A DNA stretch of 40,826 nt from CAWULT01 sp963923455 (GTDB lineage Bacteria; Acidobacteriota; Vicinamibacteria; Vicinamibacterales; UBA2999), in the NCBI GenBank assembly GCA_963923455.1, contig CAWULT010000034.1, positions 1-40,826 of the forward strand, read 5' to 3'. Under the pieces are notes generated by a model. That model did no database searches, was not told where the DNA came from, and saw only the letters and a list, made by a program, of their open reading frames with translations. Shown here in pieces: positions 20,442 to 27,481 of this stretch; positions within the stretch are counted from its first letter, which is position 1, and the number at the start of each line of letters is the position of its first letter. Both the position numbers and the translations under genes were made by a program.

Positions 20442-21956
20442 CGCCGGTTCGGCTTGAGCCAGAGGGCGTGCGAGGAGGTCGTACTGGGCGTCCTCCCGTC
20501 CCTCGCCGGGGTCGTCGCCGGGGTCGGCGTTCCCATCCTCCGCCGCCAGCAGCTCGGCCTCGATGAACGTGCCCGCCTGGAAGTCGGACGGGTCACAGTC
20601 GGTCAGGTAGACGACCGGGTCGATCTCCGGCGCCTGGCCTTCCAGCCGGGCCCGGAGCACCATCTCGTGCTCGGCGGCGGGGCCGTCGACCAGCAGCCGG
20701 ACGCGCTGTCCCGCCCGGGCGCGGTTGGCGTCGCGGACGATCGCCTGCTGCGCCTCCATGATCCGGGCCCGGCGGGCGAGCTTGGCCTCGTCCGGCACGT
20801 CGTCGGCCAGATCGTGGGCCGACGTGCCTTCTTCGTGCGAGTAGGTGAACACGCCGACGTGGTCGAAGCGGACCTCCCGGACGAACGCTTCGAGGGCGTC
20901 GACGTCGGCCTCGGTCTCTCCGGGGAAGCCGACGATGAACGTCGTCCGCAGCGTCACGCCGGGCAACCGGGTCCGGATCCGCTCCAGCAGGCGCGTGTAG
21001 CCGGCCCGCGTGCCGGGGCGCTTCATACGCTTCAGCACGGCGTCGGACGCGTGCTGGAGCGGCAGGTCCACGTAGCGGCAGACCTTCGGGTTGGCCGCCA
21101 TCGCGTCGAGCAGGGCGTCGGTGATGGTGGTCGGATACAGGTAGAGCATCCGGATCCACTCGAGGCCCTCGACCCGCTGCAGCGCCGACAGGAGTTCAGG
21201 CAGGGCGCCGCGTTCGCCGCGGTCGACCCCGTAGTAGCTCGTGTCCTGCGAGATGAGCAGCAGTTCCCTGACGCCCTGCCGCGCCAGCGCCTCGGCCTCG
21301 CGGACGATCGAGGCGATCGGGCGGCTCCGGTAGTCGCCCCGGAGCGTCGGGATGATGCAGAAGGCGCACCGGTAGTCGCAGCCCTCGGCGATCTTCACGT
21401 AGGCGTAGTGGCGCGGCGTCGCGAGCAGCCGCGGCGTGTCGGCGTCGTAGAGATACGTGGGCAGGCTGCGCTCGCCGGCCGGTGTGGGCGCCATGACGCC
21501 GCCGGGTCCGTCCTGGCCGCGGCTGGCCGCCCGCCCCGTCGTGAACGGCACGGGCTCCCCGTTGGCCCGCAGCAGCGGGACCAGGCCCTGCGACGCAGGG
21601 CGGCCGGTGGCCCCCCCGCCAATCGCCCGGACGATCTCCGGCACCTCGCCGGTGCCGAGCACGGCGTCGATCTCTGGAATCTGCTCGCGGAGCTCGTCCC
21701 GGTAGCGCTCCGCGAGGCACCCGGTCACGACGAGGGTCCGGCAGGCCCCGGTCTTCTTGTGCTCGGCCATCTCGAGGATGGCGTCGACCGACTCCTGCTT
21801 CGCCGTGTCGATGAACGCGCAGGTGTTGACGATCAGCACGTCCGCCGCGGCGGCGTCACGCGTGAGCTCGTGGCCCGCCTCGCGGGCGAGCCCCAGCATC
21901 ACCTCGGAGTCGACGAGGTTCTTGGGGCAGCCGAGGGACACCATCCCGATCTTCAT
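20439..21956 (-). CDS. rimO: Ribosomal protein S12 methylthiotransferase RimO
   Basis: A 505-residue radical SAM enzyme that adds a methylthio group to an aspartate of ribosomal protein S12. The N-terminal domain holds the three auxiliary-cluster cysteines Cys10, Cys46 and Cys80. The radical SAM motif CDYRCAFC provides Cys193, Cys197 and Cys200. YVDLPLQHASDAVLKRMKRP and TFIVGFPGETEADVDALEAF are typical of RimO/MiaB enzymes, and a TRAM domain ends the protein. SLGCPKNLVDSEVMLG at the start favours RimO over MiaB. Residues about 112-165 form a Gly/Pro-rich insertion longer than usual, and the C-terminus has an acidic extra tail. It follows asnS by three bases. Confidence 0.95.
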   Translation of the reverse strand: MKIGMVSLGCPKNLVDSEVMLGLAREAGHELTRDAAAADVLIVNTCAFIDTAKQESVDAILEMAEHKKTGACRTLVVTGCLAERYRDELREQIPEIDAVLGTGEVPEIVRAIGGGATGRPASQGLVPLLRANGEPVPFTTGRAASRGQDGPGGVMAPTPAGERSLPTYLYDADTPRLLATPRHYAYVKIAEGCDYRCAFCIIPTLRGDYRSRPIASIVREAEALARQGVRELLLISQDTSYYGVDRGERGALPELLSALQRVEGLEWIRMLYLYPTTITDALLDAMAANPKVCRYVDLPLQHASDAVLKRMKRPGTRAGYTRLLERIRTRLPGVTLRTTFIVGFPGETEADVDALEAFVREVRFDHVGVFTYSHEEGTSAHDLADDVPDEAKLARRARIMEAQQAIVRDANRARAGQRVRLLVDGPAAEHEMVLRARLEGQAPEIDPVVYLTDCDPSDFQAGTFIEAELLAAEDGNADPGDDPGEGREDAQYDLLARPLAQAEPA

Positions 21957-21959
21957 GGG

Positions 21960-23252
21960 TTACGGATACATACGGTACAGCATCCGGGGGTACGGGATGG
22001 TCTCCCGGACGTGCTCGAGCTTGCAGATCCAGGCCACGCAGCGCTCGATCCCCATCCCGAACCCGCCGTGCGGCACCGTGCCGTAGCGCCGCAGGTCGAG
22101 ATACCACTCGAAGGCCTCCTGGGGCAGGTCGTGCTCCTTGATCCGCCGCAGCAGCAGGTCGAGGTCGTCCAGGCGCTGGCCCCCGCCGATGATCTCGCCG
22201 TAGCCTTCCGGCGCCAGCACGTCCACGCACAGCGCCTTGTCCGGCTGGTCGGGGTCGGGCTTCATGTAGAAGGCCTTCACGTCGGCGGGGTAGTGCGTCA
22301 CGCAGACAGGCCGGTCGAACTGCTCGGACAGCACCGTTTCGTCGGTGCCGCCGAGGTCGGTGCCGTACTGGAACGGCAGGCCCTTCTCCTGCAGGATGCG
22401 CGCGGCCTCGTCGTAGCGCAGGCGCGGGAACGGCGCCGTGACGGCCTCCAGCTTCGAGGTGTCCCGCTCCAGGATGGCCAGTTCGGTCTTCCGGGTGTCG
22501 AGCACGCGGGCGACCACGGAGGTGATGAGGCCCTCGGCCAGTTCGATCACGTCGTTCAGATCGGCGTAGGCCATCTCGGGCTCGACCATCCAGAACTCGG
22601 TGAGGTGCCGGCGGGTCTTGGACTTCTCGGCCCGGAAGGTCGGGCCGAAGCAGTAGACCTTGCCGAGCGCCATCGCGTTGGCTTCGTTGTAGAGCTGTCC
22701 GCTCTGCGTCAGGAAGGCCGTCTCGTCCTCGAAGTACTGCACGGGGAACAGCGTCGACGTCCCTTCGCACGCGGCCGGCGTGAAGATGGGCGTGTCGCAC
22801 AGGACGAAGCCGCGGCCGTTGAAGAAGTCGCGGACGGCGTTGATCACTTCATGGCGCACCCGCAGGATGGCCGCCTGGCGCTCGGTGCGGATCCAGAGAT
22901 GGCGCCGATCCATCAGGTAGTCGACGCCGTGCTCCTTCGGGGTGATCGGGAAGTCGTGCGACTCGCCGTGTACCTCCAATGCCTGGACGTCGAGTTCGTA
23001 GCCGCCCTTGGCCCGTGCGTCGGCGCGGACCGTGCCCGTGACCGACAGCGAGGTCTCCTGCGACAGGTGGTCGGCGCGCGCGAAGGCCTCCGGGCCCACC
23101 GCCGCCTTGGACATCACCGCCTGGATGAAGCCCGTGCCGTCGCGGACGATCAGGAAGTGGATCTTGCCGCTCGACCGCCGGTTCGAGAGCCAGCCGTCGA
23201 TCGTCACCGTCTCGCCGACGTGCCGGGCGATGTCGCCGATGTGTGCGCGCAT
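21960..23252 (-). CDS. asnS: Asparaginyl-tRNA synthetase
   Basis: A 430-residue class IIb synthetase that charges tRNA-Asn. The N-terminal OB-fold anticodon-binding domain (residues 1-115) contains VTIDGWLSNRRSSGKIHFL. Class II motif 2 (FRAEKSKTRRHLTEFWMVEP) and motif 3 (GGFGMGIERCVAWICK) are intact. ITPKEHGVDYLMDRRHLWIR and the E-x-E start of the active site (VEPEMA) identify AsnS rather than AspS. The ATG at 23252 lies 17 bases after the upstream isomerase-like gene, and rimO follows at three bases, so the three are likely co-transcribed. Its presence implies direct Asn-tRNA charging, although the transamidation route cannot be excluded from this window. Confidence 0.97.
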   Translation of the reverse strand: MRAHIGDIARHVGETVTIDGWLSNRRSSGKIHFLIVRDGTGFIQAVMSKAAVGPEAFARADHLSQETSLSVTGTVRADARAKGGYELDVQALEVHGESHDFPITPKEHGVDYLMDRRHLWIRTERQAAILRVRHEVINAVRDFFNGRGFVLCDTPIFTPAACEGTSTLFPVQYFEDETAFLTQSGQLYNEANAMALGKVYCFGPTFRAEKSKTRRHLTEFWMVEPEMAYADLNDVIELAEGLITSVVARVLDTRKTELAILERDTSKLEAVTAPFPRLRYDEAARILQEKGLPFQYGTDLGGTDETVLSEQFDRPVCVTHYPADVKAFYMKPDPDQPDKALCVDVLAPEGYGEIIGGGQRLDDLDLLLRRIKEHDLPQEAFEWYLDLRRYGTVPHGGFGMGIERCVAWICKLEHVRETIPYPRMLYRMYP

Positions 23253-23269
23253 GTCAGTGACCCCGTCTG

Positions 23270-24115
23270 TCAGAAATCGAAGAACAGCGACTCGAGCCGG
23301 GTGCGGGCGGCCGCGAGGCGCCGCAGCACGTCGTCGGGCGAGCCCTGACCGGCTGCCTCGAACATCAGCACACCGTCGTAGCCAATCTTCTGCGTGCCCA
23401 TGATGGCGGCGTCCCAGTCGATGGTTCCCTCGAAGGGCGGCAGGTGTTCGTCGCTCCGGCCCCGGTTGTCGTGCACGTGGGTCGTGGCGAGATGCCCCGA
23501 CAGGGCCTCGATGGCGTCGCCGACCTCGCCGAGCAGGTGGGCGTGGCCGAAGTCGAGGCAGACGCCCACGTCGAGATCCTCGGCGTCGTCGATGAGCCGT
23601 ACCAGCGCGTCGGGCGTCGACAGGGCGTTCGGGATCACCTCGAGGGCGACCTGGACGCCGGCCGCGTCCGCCAGGGCCGCGACCTCCTCGACGCTGCGCC
23701 GCGCCGCCGCCGGCTGGTTGTCGTCGGCCCGCGCGTCGCCGGTCGGCACGCCCAGGTGGACGACCAGCGTCGTGAACGGGACGCGGGCCGCGATCGCGAG
23801 CGCCGCGCCGATCTCGGCGACGGCCGCCTTGCGGCGCGCCTCGTCGCCGGCCGCGGTCGAGAACGGCCCGACCCGCTGGCCCTGCCGCACGGCTTCGACG
23901 ACGGGCGCGTGGACCGCGTGGAGCGCCAGGCCGGTCTCGTGGAGCCAGGCGGCCAACGCGGCAACGGCCGCGTCGTCGCGGTAGTCGACGTGCGAGCGCG
24001 TGGCGAAGACCTCGACCGTGTCGAAACCGTGGCGGGCGATGCGCTCGAGGTGCTCGCGCGTCAGGCGCTCGTCGTGGAACAGGTGCGTCGAGATGCCGAA
24101 TCGTCGGGTGGTCAC
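23270..24115 (-). CDS. Sugar-phosphate isomerase/epimerase-like TIM-barrel protein
   Basis: A 281-residue member of the xylose-isomerase-like TIM-barrel family (AP endonuclease 2 superfamily). It starts VTTRRFGISTHLFHDERLT and contains the expected metal positions: Glu in ALEVIPN, Asp/His in VCLDFGHAHLL, His in THVHDN and Glu in LMFEAAG. These enzymes are isomerases, epimerases or related metal-dependent enzymes; substrate cannot be told. The start is a GTG at 24115, chosen because family sequence begins there; a TAGAAT lies 40 bases upstream. It is the first gene of the asnS-rimO group. Confidence 0.85.
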   Translation of the reverse strand: MTTRRFGISTHLFHDERLTREHLERIARHGFDTVEVFATRSHVDYRDDAAVAALAAWLHETGLALHAVHAPVVEAVRQGQRVGPFSTAAGDEARRKAAVAEIGAALAIAARVPFTTLVVHLGVPTGDARADDNQPAAARRSVEEVAALADAAGVQVALEVIPNALSTPDALVRLIDDAEDLDVGVCLDFGHAHLLGEVGDAIEALSGHLATTHVHDNRGRSDEHLPPFEGTIDWDAAIMGTQKIGYDGVLMFEAAGQGSPDDVLRRLAAARTRLESLFFDF

Positions 24116-24155
24116 GGCCTGGGGCGGCCCGTGGTGGCGCGGGACCGTCCATGCG

Positions 24156-24161
24156 ATTCTA
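24156..24161 (-). promoter_or_regulatory. Candidate -10 element of the isomerase-asnS-rimO genes
   Basis: TAGAAT on the minus strand lies 40 bases before the GTG at 24115, in the 51-base divergent gap to the DUF3565 gene. No clear -35 box is visible. Confidence 0.35.
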
Positions 24162-24166
24162 CCAGC

Positions 24167-24391
24167 GTGCTCCAGCCAATCGTCGGATTCCACCAGGACG
24201 AAGAGGGCCACTGGGTGGCGGACCTGGCCTGCGGCCACGGCCAGCACGTCCGCCACGACCCGCCGTGGCAGAACCGGCCGTGGGTGCTCGCGGAGGAGAC
24301 GCGGCGGGCGAAGCTGGGCATCGAGTTGAACTGCGTCCGCTGCGATGCCGGGGAGCCCCCGTCATCGCCCCCGAGGGACCAGGGCCGGTGA
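24167..24391 (+). CDS. DUF3565 small zinc-ribbon-like protein
   Basis: A 74-residue protein starting at GTG 24167 (VLQPIVGFHQDEEGHWVADL). The conserved DUF3565 pattern is visible: CGHGQHVRHDPPWQNRPWVL followed by a C-x2-C pair (NCVRCD). The arrangement of Cys and His residues suggests a single zinc site. No function is known for the family. The stop overlaps the DUF1697 gene as GTGA, so the two are probably translated together. This gene is easily missed, because the longest plus-strand frame in this stretch starts at an ATG at 24151 in the DUF1697 frame and covers it. Confidence 0.85.
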   Translation: MLQPIVGFHQDEEGHWVADLACGHGQHVRHDPPWQNRPWVLAEETRRAKLGIELNCVRCDAGEPPSSPPRDQGR

Positions 24392-24930
24392 CGCGATACG
24401 TCGCGTTCCTGCGGGCGATCAACGTCGGCGGCCGCACGGTCAGCATGGACCGGCTGCGGACGATCGTGGCCGGTGTCGGCGTCGATCGCGTGGAGACGTT
24501 CATCGCGAGCGGCAACGTCGTGTTCGAGTCGCGCGCGGGCGCGGCGACGCTGGCTCCCCGCATCGAGGGGGCGCTCCGCGACGCTCTCGGCCATGACGTG
24601 GCGGCGTTCCTGCGCACCGACGCCGAGGTGGCGGCGATCGCCGCCCGTGCGGCCTTTCCCGCGGAGGCCGTTGCCCGCGCTGGGGCCCAGGTCGTGGCCC
24701 TGCTGGCGTCCCCGCTCTCGAAGGCCGGCGTGCGCGCGCTCGCGGGGCTCCGCACCGACGTCGACGACTTCGCCGTGCACGGAGCGGAGGTCTACTGGCT
24801 GTGCCGCACGCGCCAGAGCCAGTCGACGTTCTCCAACCAGGTGTTCGAACGGCGCGTCGGCGTGCCGGCCACGTTCCGTTCGGTCACGACGCTGCAGCGG
24901 CTGTCGGCGAAGTACCCGCCCCGGGGGTGA
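24388..24930 (+). CDS. DUF1697 family protein
   Basis: A 180-residue protein of the DUF1697 family, recognised from RYVAFLRAINVGGRTVSMDRLR at the start, FIASGNVVFES in the middle and TFRSVTTLQRLSAKY at the end. The family is widespread but has no established biochemical role. The start is a GTG at 24388 overlapping the DUF3565 stop. In-frame codons reach further upstream to an ATG at 24151, but that stretch is Arg/Pro-rich, lacks family similarity and would cover the DUF3565 gene. A hairpin begins immediately after the stop. Confidence 0.9.
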   Translation: MTRYVAFLRAINVGGRTVSMDRLRTIVAGVGVDRVETFIASGNVVFESRAGAATLAPRIEGALRDALGHDVAAFLRTDAEVAAIAARAAFPAEAVARAGAQVVALLASPLSKAGVRALAGLRTDVDDFAVHGAEVYWLCRTRQSQSTFSNQVFERRVGVPATFRSVTTLQRLSAKYPPRG

Positions 24931-24954
24931 GTCCGGCCGCGGGGCGGCCCGGAC
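24931..24954. terminator. Shared hairpin between the convergent DUF1697 and amgK genes
   Basis: Arms GTCCGGCCGC (24931-24940) and GCGGCCCGGAC (24944-24954) pair over 10 bp with one bulged C and a GGG loop. It fills the 33-base gap between two convergent stop codons, so it may serve both strands. There is no T-run. Confidence 0.55.
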
Positions 24955-24963
24955 GGTGCCGTG

Positions 24964-25980
24964 TCAGCGGAGTTCGTCGAGGTGCGTGGCCAGCAGCCGC
25001 CGCAGCCGCTTGAAGCGCGGATAGCGCTCGAGGTTCGCCCGGACGTACCCGAGCGTCCGTGGCACCGACGCCAGGTAGGCGGTGTTGCCGCGGCTGGTCG
25101 CCTGGAACCCGAACGTGCCGAGCGCCTTCAGGTTCCGCTGCAGTGACATCAGGTCGAACCGCCGGCGGAACTCCTCGCCACTCTCCGGCCTGGCCGCGGG
25201 GCGTGTCCGCCGCAGCGCCTGGAAGACGGCGATGAGCTCGTCGCGCTCGCCGTCGGCCACGTCCACGTAGGCATCGCGCAGCAGCGACGCCAGGTCGTAG
25301 GTGTCGGGCCCCATCCGCGCGTCCTGGAAGTCGATCAAGTGCAGGCGCCCGTCGTGCAGCATCAGGTTGCGGCTGTGGTAGTCGCGGTGGCACAGCACGC
25401 GCTGCTCGGCGGCCAGTTCGGCGACGATCGCGGCGAATTCCTCGTCGAGGGCCGCGCGGTCGGTGGCCGCGAGCGTGGCCCGGCGGTGCCCCTCGAGGAA
25501 GTGCGTCACGAAGAACCGCAGCTCGAACGACAGCTTCTCGACGTCGAAGGCGAGCCCGTAGGGCAGGAACCGGGGCGAGGCCAGCGCCGCGCCCCGCCGC
25601 TGCAGCACGTCGATGAGGGCCACGGCCTCGCGGTAGCGCGCCGCGCGCTCGGCCGGCGCCGCCCGCTCCAGGTGCGCCTGCAACGTCACGTCACCGAGGT
25701 CCTCCTGCGCCACGATGCCGAGCGCGTCGGCATGGCCCAGGATGCGCGGCACCGGCACCGGCATCTCCGACAGCAGTCGCGCGACGTTGACGAACGGCAG
25801 CCGATCCGCCTCGATGGGCCCGGGGTGGACGGCGAGCACCTGTGACGTGCCGTCGGTGAGTGCCAGGCGGACGTAGCGCCGGTCCGAGGCGTCGCCGGTC
25901 AACGGGACGACGTCCCGCACGCGGCCGCCCAGGCCGGTCTGGGACAGGTACGCATCGAGAAGGAGGCGGAGGTCGTTCAT
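24964..25980 (-). CDS. amgK: Aminoglycoside-phosphotransferase-fold sugar kinase, AmgK type
   Basis: A 338-residue kinase with the APH/choline-kinase fold. Catalytic loop CHRDYHSRNLML and metal-binding LIDFQDARMGPDTYDLASLL are intact. LTGDASDRRYVRLAL at the N-terminus and the neighbouring murU gene (11 bases upstream) identify it as an AmgK-type anomeric kinase. AmgK phosphorylates N-acetylmuramate (and GlcNAc) at C1, and MurU then makes UDP-MurNAc, a peptidoglycan-recycling route that bypasses MurA and hence fosfomycin. The ATG at 25980 was chosen over an in-frame extension into murU. Substrate is inferred from family and context. Confidence 0.88.
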   Translation of the reverse strand: MNDLRLLLDAYLSQTGLGGRVRDVVPLTGDASDRRYVRLALTDGTSQVLAVHPGPIEADRLPFVNVARLLSEMPVPVPRILGHADALGIVAQEDLGDVTLQAHLERAAPAERAARYREAVALIDVLQRRGAALASPRFLPYGLAFDVEKLSFELRFFVTHFLEGHRRATLAATDRAALDEEFAAIVAELAAEQRVLCHRDYHSRNLMLHDGRLHLIDFQDARMGPDTYDLASLLRDAYVDVADGERDELIAVFQALRRTRPAARPESGEEFRRRFDLMSLQRNLKALGTFGFQATSRGNTAYLASVPRTLGYVRANLERYPRFKRLRRLLATHLDELR

Positions 25981-25990
25981 GGGCGCCGCC

Positions 25991-26932
25991 TCACAGCGGG
26001 GCGACCGCAAGGTCGCCGATCCGGCGTTCGGCCGGGACGAGGGCGTCCGTCGCGCGCCGGATGGTCACGCCGTCCCATGTGGTGTGGTCCGGGATGCGGA
26101 CGCCGTCGGTGACCACGGCACGGTGCAGCCGAGCGCCCGTGCCGACGACCACGTCGTCCCAGAGCACCGAGTCGACGACGTGTGCCGCCGGGTCCACTTG
26201 CGTCCTCACGCCGTCGGCCCGGCCCGCGCCCTCGCGTGCCGCGAACAGCAGCGACGTGCGGAGGTAGTCGGCCGGCGTGCCGATGTCGTGGAACTCCGCG
26301 TCGGTCTCGAACACCCGGATCGACCCCGGGTGCCCCGCCAGCAGCGCCGGGTACAACGCGCCGACGGACTCGTACGGCACGTCGGGCGGCACCGCCTCGA
26401 AGGCTGCCGCCGAGACGATCTGCACGCCGGTGAAGTGGAACGAACGCTGCGAGGTGCCCCGGCGGACGAACCCGGTGACGGCGCCGCCCTCGGCCAGCAC
26501 GCCGCCGTACTTGTCCGGCTCGCGGTTCGGCGTCACGGCCATCGTCACGAGCGCGCCGGACCTGGCGTGGTCCCTGGCAAGGGCCGCCAGATCGACCGAC
26601 GACAGCGTGTCGCCGTTCAGCACGAAGGCGGTCGGCGTCCCGAGCAGCGGCAGGGCGCGGCGCGGCCCGCCGGCCGAGCCGAGCACCGGCACCTCCCACG
26701 AGTAGCGCACGCGGAGGCCGAGGTCGCTGCCGTCGCCGATGCGGGAGGCAATCGTCTCCGGCAGATGGTGAAGGTTCAGGACGGCGTCGCGCACGCCGGC
26801 GTCGGCGAGGCTCCGCAGGATGCGCGCGACCAGCGGAACGCCGCCGACCGGCAGGACGGCCTTGGCGCGGACGAGTGACAGCGGGCGCAGGCGCGTGGCC
26901 AGGCCGGCGGTGAGAACGAGCGCGGGGATCAT
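25991..26932 (-). CDS. murU: MurU-type nucleotidyltransferase with C-terminal beta-helix extension
   Basis: A 313-residue sugar-1-phosphate nucleotidyltransferase. The Rossmann-like domain carries the nucleotide loop LTAGLATRLRPLSLVRAKAVLPV, the motif GSAGGPRRALPLLG, the metal-binding FVLNGDTL and the closing FHDIGTPADYL. It matches MurNAc-alpha-1-phosphate uridylyltransferase MurU when taken with the amgK gene that follows. Unlike the short MurU of pseudomonads, about 80 C-terminal residues form hexapeptide-like repeats (VVDSVLWDDVVVGTGARLHRAVV), as in GlmU-type or mannose-1-phosphate guanylyltransferases; another sugar phosphate therefore remains possible. The ATG at 26932 overlaps the CYTH gene stop as ATGA. 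Confidence 0.85.
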   Translation of the reverse strand: MIPALVLTAGLATRLRPLSLVRAKAVLPVGGVPLVARILRSLADAGVRDAVLNLHHLPETIASRIGDGSDLGLRVRYSWEVPVLGSAGGPRRALPLLGTPTAFVLNGDTLSSVDLAALARDHARSGALVTMAVTPNREPDKYGGVLAEGGAVTGFVRRGTSQRSFHFTGVQIVSAAAFEAVPPDVPYESVGALYPALLAGHPGSIRVFETDAEFHDIGTPADYLRTSLLFAAREGAGRADGVRTQVDPAAHVVDSVLWDDVVVGTGARLHRAVVTDGVRIPDHTTWDGVTIRRATDALVPAERRIGDLAVAPL

Positions 26933-27477
26933 GGCGCCGGGAAGATCATGTCGCGCCCGGTGAGGCCGAGCCCGGGCGCGCGCTGCAGGAAGAGGCTGCG
27001 ATACGAGTCGAGGACGAACTGTTCCGGCGTGCAGCCGAGGGCGAGCGTCGCCGACAGGATGCCCGCTTCGGCGCCCTCGAGCTCGACGTAGGTGCCGACC
27101 GGCGTCTCGTCGATCGCGATGACGATGCCGGCGGCCCGGTACTCCTCGCGGTACTTCTGGTACCGGAACCAGGCGCGGTAGCCGAGCCCGTCGAGCGCAC
27201 GGGCGAGGGCGTCGCCGTCGTCGACGCCCGTCTCGTGCTCGGGGCGCACCTTCATCGGCCCCGGTTGCGTCGGCCCCTTGAACGTCAGCACCGCACGGTC
27301 GCCGTCGCGCCGCAGGCGCAGCACGCAGCGCTGGCCGCGGAGCGTGCTGTCGGCGGTGTCGTAGAGGGTGTCGTCCTGCAGGCGGCGATGGCGGAACAGG
27401 ACCGCGCCGGCGGAGACGACCGCGGCGCGGGCCTGTTCCAGGCTGTCGAAGGGGAGCTTGACCTCGCGTTCGAGCAG
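26929..27477 (-). CDS. CYTH-domain protein (class IV adenylate cyclase/triphosphatase type) with CTG start
   Basis: A 182-residue single CYTH domain. The hallmark ExExK motif is EREVK (residues 3-7), then LRLRR, FKGP, KVRPEHET, YQKYREEY, and DETPVGTYVELEG near the end. CYTH proteins act on triphosphates in a tunnel as adenylate cyclases (CyaB type) or thiamine/inorganic triphosphatases; the exact activity is not decidable. No ATG, GTG or TTG lies between the upstream stop in this frame and EREVK, so a complete domain requires CTG at 27477. AGGAG, seven bases upstream and inside the last htrA codons, supports that start. The next GTG (27324) would delete the first 51 residues. The gene starts five bases after htrA and overlaps murU (ATGA). 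Confidence 0.85.
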   Translation of the reverse strand: MLEREVKLPFDSLEQARAAVVSAGAVLFRHRRLQDDTLYDTADSTLRGQRCVLRLRRDGDRAVLTFKGPTQPGPMKVRPEHETGVDDGDALARALDGLGYRAWFRYQKYREEYRAAGIVIAIDETPVGTYVELEGAEAGILSATLALGCTPEQFVLDSYRSLFLQRAPGLGLTGRDMIFPAP

Positions 27478-27481
27478 GTCC

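Noticed and set aside
20363..20596. Extension of rimP to an upstream start at 20596.
   Set aside because: It would run through the terminator hairpin and the rimO 3' end and lacks RimP similarity.
20454..23348. A 964-codon plus-strand frame opposite rimO and asnS, with similar long frames opposite pnp (11019-13004) and the TonB receptor (3012-5663).
   Set aside because: Same composition artefact; the opposite strand encodes intact conserved genes.
24151..24387. ATG at 24151 as start of the DUF1697 gene.
   Set aside because: The added residues are unconserved and this stretch encodes DUF3565 in another frame.
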